Part shown: positions 62,321 to 64,000 of the stretch, one piece after another | How positions within the stretch are numbered: position 1 is the stretch's first letter | Layout of the letters: every line of letters begins with the position of its first letter | NCBI RefSeq assembly: GCF_021168455.1 | Contig: NZ_JAJOZR010000003.1 | Coordinates: 1 to 64,000, forward strand | DNA from: Ferranicluibacter quercicola | Lineage (GTDB): Bacteria > Pseudomonadota > Alphaproteobacteria > Rhizobiales > Rhizobiaceae | Length of the DNA: 64,000 bases | Reading direction: 5' to 3' | The notes under the pieces: model-generated | Told to the model about the DNA's origin: nothing | Seen by the model: the letters and a program-made list of their open reading frames with translations, nothing else | The model's database searches: none | Translations under genes and position numbers: made by a program

Positions 62321-62434
62321 ATGATTGTTCTCGGACTGAGCGCCACCCTCATCGCATGCCTGACGCTCGTTGCCATCTCCGTCCTTCTCAACATCGACGA
62401 CGGTCGCGTCGCGCTTCCCTCGCGCGTCCTCTGA
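62321..62434 (+). CDS. Small single-pass membrane peptide
   Basis: This 37-residue ORF begins MIVLGLSATLIACLTLVAIS and ends VALPSRVL. Residues 2-24 form a hydrophobic helix, followed by a short polar tail (NIDDGRVALPSRVL). A ribosome site, AAGGAAAC, lies about six bases before the ATG. No homologue is recognised. It stands alone between the che operon control region and the next small membrane gene, 107 bases before the latter. It is a reasonable small protein, not proven. Confidence 0.5.
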   Translation: MIVLGLSATLIACLTLVAISVLLNIDDGRVALPSRVL

Positions 62435-62541
62435 GCCGTCCTGGGGACGCGCATCATCTGAACATTTCCCGTTGCTGAAGATCTAACCCGGCGCGCGCGC
62501 TGCCCTATCTTCTGGTTCATCCATTCGGAAAGGAACCATCC

Positions 62542-62796
62542 ATGGGTATCGAAAGCATCCTCATCTTCCTCCTGATCGGCGCAGTGGCCGGTTGGCTTGC
62601 AGGCCTCATCGTGTCCGGCTTCGGCTTCGGCCTGTTCGGCAACATCATCGTCGGCATCATCGGCGCCTTCATCGCAGGCTGGCTGTTCCCGCGTCTCGGC
62701 TTCGTGATCGGCGGTGGCATCCTTGCGGCCATCATCCACGCGACGCTCGGTGCGATCATTCTCCTCGTTCTCATCCGCGTGATCAAACGAGCCTGA
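62542..62796 (+). CDS. GlsB/YeaQ/YmgE-family small membrane protein
   Basis: This 84-residue protein has three hydrophobic segments (about residues 4-26, 30-50 and 55-80), rich in Gly and Ile, the standard build of the transglycosylase-associated (GlsB/YeaQ/YmgE) family. AGWLAGLIVSGFGFGLFGNI is the conserved N-terminal repeat. Despite the family name no enzyme activity is established, and members are often stress-inducible. AAGGAACC precedes the ATG. It is followed 12 bases later by a small soluble gene and is probably transcribed with it. Confidence 0.88.
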   Translation: MGIESILIFLLIGAVAGWLAGLIVSGFGFGLFGNIIVGIIGAFIAGWLFPRLGFVIGGGILAAIIHATLGAIILLVLIRVIKRA

Positions 62797-62808
62797 GAAG
62801 GAGGTATC

Positions 62809-62997
62809 ATGTCCAGCACGACAGACCCCAAGATCGAAGCCGCGCTCGCGTCGTTCATTTCCGACCATCCGGAAATCGACAGCCGCGACGCGGCCATCGC
62901 CGCCATTCTCGAGAACTGGTTTACGAGCCACGGCTATCTGCCGCACGGTCAGGAGGGCACGCGCCCCGAAGACCTTGACGCGACCAACGACGACTGA
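62809..62997 (+). CDS. Small acidic hypothetical protein
   Basis: This 62-residue product is soluble and acidic: a helical start (DPKIEAALASFISDHPEIDS), a middle helix (RDAAIAAILENWFTSHGYLP), and a tail rich in Asp, Glu and Asn. No family is recognised. GGAGG lies seven bases before the ATG. It is co-oriented with the YeaQ-like gene, only 12 bases away, so a shared transcript is likely. Function is unknown. Confidence 0.6.
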   Translation: MSSTTDPKIEAALASFISDHPEIDSRDAAIAAILENWFTSHGYLPHGQEGTRPEDLDATNDD

Positions 62998-63021
62998 AAA
63001 AATCGGCAGCGGCCAGACATG

Positions 63022-63046
63022 AGGCGGGCGGAACGGTCCGCCTTTT
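63022..63046 (+). terminator. Terminator after the small gene pair
   Basis: AGGCGG (63022-63027) pairs with CCGCCT (63038-63043), followed by TTTT. The short 6-bp stem and 10-base loop make it a moderate terminator. Confidence 0.5.
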
Positions 63047-63118
63047 CGTGTCAGCGCCTTTTCGCGTCAGCGCGTGAGGGGCTGGCCACCGGTAAATCTT
63101 CAGACAGCGGACAGCCTC

Positions 63119-63583
63119 ATGAGTCTTTCCTCCGTGACAGCCTTCCTGGCCGAGAAAGCGCCCGACCTTGAGGTCATCGTTCTCGACGAGAGCACAGCGA
63201 CCGTCGCCATGGCAGCGGCCGCGCACCGGGTCGTGCCGGCGCAGATCGCCAAGACCCTGGCGCTTCGTATCGCCGACGACGTGATCCTGATCGTCACGGG
63301 CGGCGAAGCGCGCCTCGACAACAGGAAATTCAAGGCGCGGTTCGCCACCAAGGCCCGGATGCTCGACCTTTCCGACGTGGAGGCGGAAACGAGCCATCCG
63401 GTGGGCGGCGTCTGCCCGTTCGGCCTGCCGAAACCACTTGCGGTCTATTGCGACGTCTCGTTGCGCGCCTTCGACATCGTCGTGCCGGCGGCCGGCGCCA
63501 CCAATGCGGCCGTGCGGATTTCGCCCGAGCGCATGGCCGAGATCACCGGAGCGGCGTGGATCGACGTAACGGCCTCGACATAA
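63119..63583 (+). CDS. YbaK/prolyl-tRNA-editing-type aminoacyl-tRNA deacylase
   Basis: This 154-residue enzyme belongs to the YbaK/ProXp trans-editing family, which hydrolyses misacylated tRNAs such as Cys- or Ala-tRNA(Pro). The conserved Lys45 in QIAKTLALR and the HPVGGVCPFGL motif (residues 93-103) are present. The ATG at 63119 (MSLSSVTAFLAEK) is preferred over one 15 codons earlier because the family starts there; the ribosome site is weak. It is a single gene. Exact tRNA specificity cannot be told from sequence. Confidence 0.88.
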   Translation: MSLSSVTAFLAEKAPDLEVIVLDESTATVAMAAAAHRVVPAQIAKTLALRIADDVILIVTGGEARLDNRKFKARFATKARMLDLSDVEAETSHPVGGVCPFGLPKPLAVYCDVSLRAFDIVVPAAGATNAAVRISPERMAEITGAAWIDVTAST

Positions 63584-63763
63584 ATCGGCCGATCGTCTCG
63601 TCTACTGAAAAAATTATTTAGACCAAAGGGTTACAGGATCGCCGCACCATGATAAGGCGCAGATGGTCGCGCCTTGCGGGCCGCCTGCCTTGTTTCAGCC
63701 ATCGAATGGCCAAGAAAATTGCCTTGAAGCGGCGTTTTCGACCGATAGTGAGAGAATCAACGC

Positions 63764-64000
63764 ATGAACAGGATTGCCTTGTCGGCTCTGCTGGCGGCGT
63801 GCACCGCCACCTCGGCTGCCGCCATGGACCAGACGCTCGTTCGCCAGTTCCAGAAACTCGATCCCGCCACGCGGCTGGAGCAGCGCTGCGATACCGAAGC
63901 GATGGAGCGCATCAACAAGGACAAGACCACGTATCGGCCCGACAAGGTCATCGCCTATGCGTTCGGCGATCCGGTGACGGGCACCAACACCATCTCCGCC
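63764..64000 (+). CDS. DUF930 protein, N-terminal part (runs off the window)
   Basis: The first 79 residues are present. A signal peptide (MNRIALSALLAACTATSAAA) is followed by DQTLVRQFQKLDPATRLEQR and CDTEAMERINKDK, then RPDKVIAYAFGDPV. That is the characteristic start of DUF930 proteins, which occur mainly in Rhizobiales and are exported. Function is unknown. The gene is truncated only by the window edge. About 180 bases of non-coding sequence separate it from the deacylase gene. Confidence 0.82.
   Translation, partial: MNRIALSALLAACTATSAAAMDQTLVRQFQKLDPATRLEQRCDTEAMERINKDKTTYRPDKVIAYAFGDPVTGTNTISA

Overview
The window is chromosomal DNA from a Rhizobiaceae-type alphaproteobacterium (Rhizobium/Agrobacterium/Sinorhizobium relatives). 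It is GC-rich. The gene order is the rhizobial motility and chemotaxis island: visN/visR, rem, motB-motC-fliK, motE, flaF/flbT, and a che operon carrying icpA, cheS and cheT. Ahead of it lies a complete agl (alpha-glucoside) locus in the order described for Sinorhizobium. No tRNA, rRNA or CRISPR array was seen.

Layout. 1-460: the tail of an IS630-type transposase running into a HigA-like HTH gene. 464-1282: a cofactor-free chloroperoxidase-like hydrolase. 1373-9179: aglEFGAK (minus strand) with the divergent LacI-type regulator aglR and AAGCGCTT operators. 9292-11175: folD and a WecG/TagA-type glycosyltransferase. 11562-22162: a long minus-strand operon flgE-flgK-flgL-flaF-flbT-flgD-fliQ-flhA-fliR-(fliJ-like)-flgJ-(flgN-like)-orf. 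22392-29049: rem, and the operon (fliH-like)-motB-motC-fliK-slt. 29500-32902: three flagellin genes. 33213-39531: flgB-flgC-fliE-flgG-flgA-flgI-motE-flgH-fliL-fliP. 39783-43255: a DUF1217 gene-flgF-fliI-orf. 43429-48843 (plus strand): motA-fliM-fliN-fliG, then flhB-orf. 48853-50417: visN-visR. 51239-52921: fliF alone. 53257-61809: che operon icpA-cheS-cheY1-cheA-cheW-cheR-cheB-cheY2-cheD-cheT. 62321-64000: small membrane and stress-type genes, a YbaK-type deacylase and the start of a DUF930 gene.

How it works together. VisN/VisR are the known rhizobial master regulators and act through Rem. The sequence shows two separate promoter-like motifs. The first is CRCGCAAG, 8 bases, then CCTAG. It stands before flgE, flgB, motA, fliF and the fliH-like/motB operon, with a weak copy before the DUF1217-flgF operon. 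These are the assembly and motor operons. The second pairs GGCATGAYGCYG with CCGGNATGT about 21-24 bases downstream. It stands before all three flagellin genes and before the che operon, which are late genes. This two-tier arrangement is the most useful new observation here. Other points of interest are unassigned export-apparatus candidates (FliH-, FliJ- and FlgN-like), a perfect TTAACACGTGTTAA palindrome upstream of rem, a strong hairpin between aglE and aglF, and a 37-residue membrane ORF.
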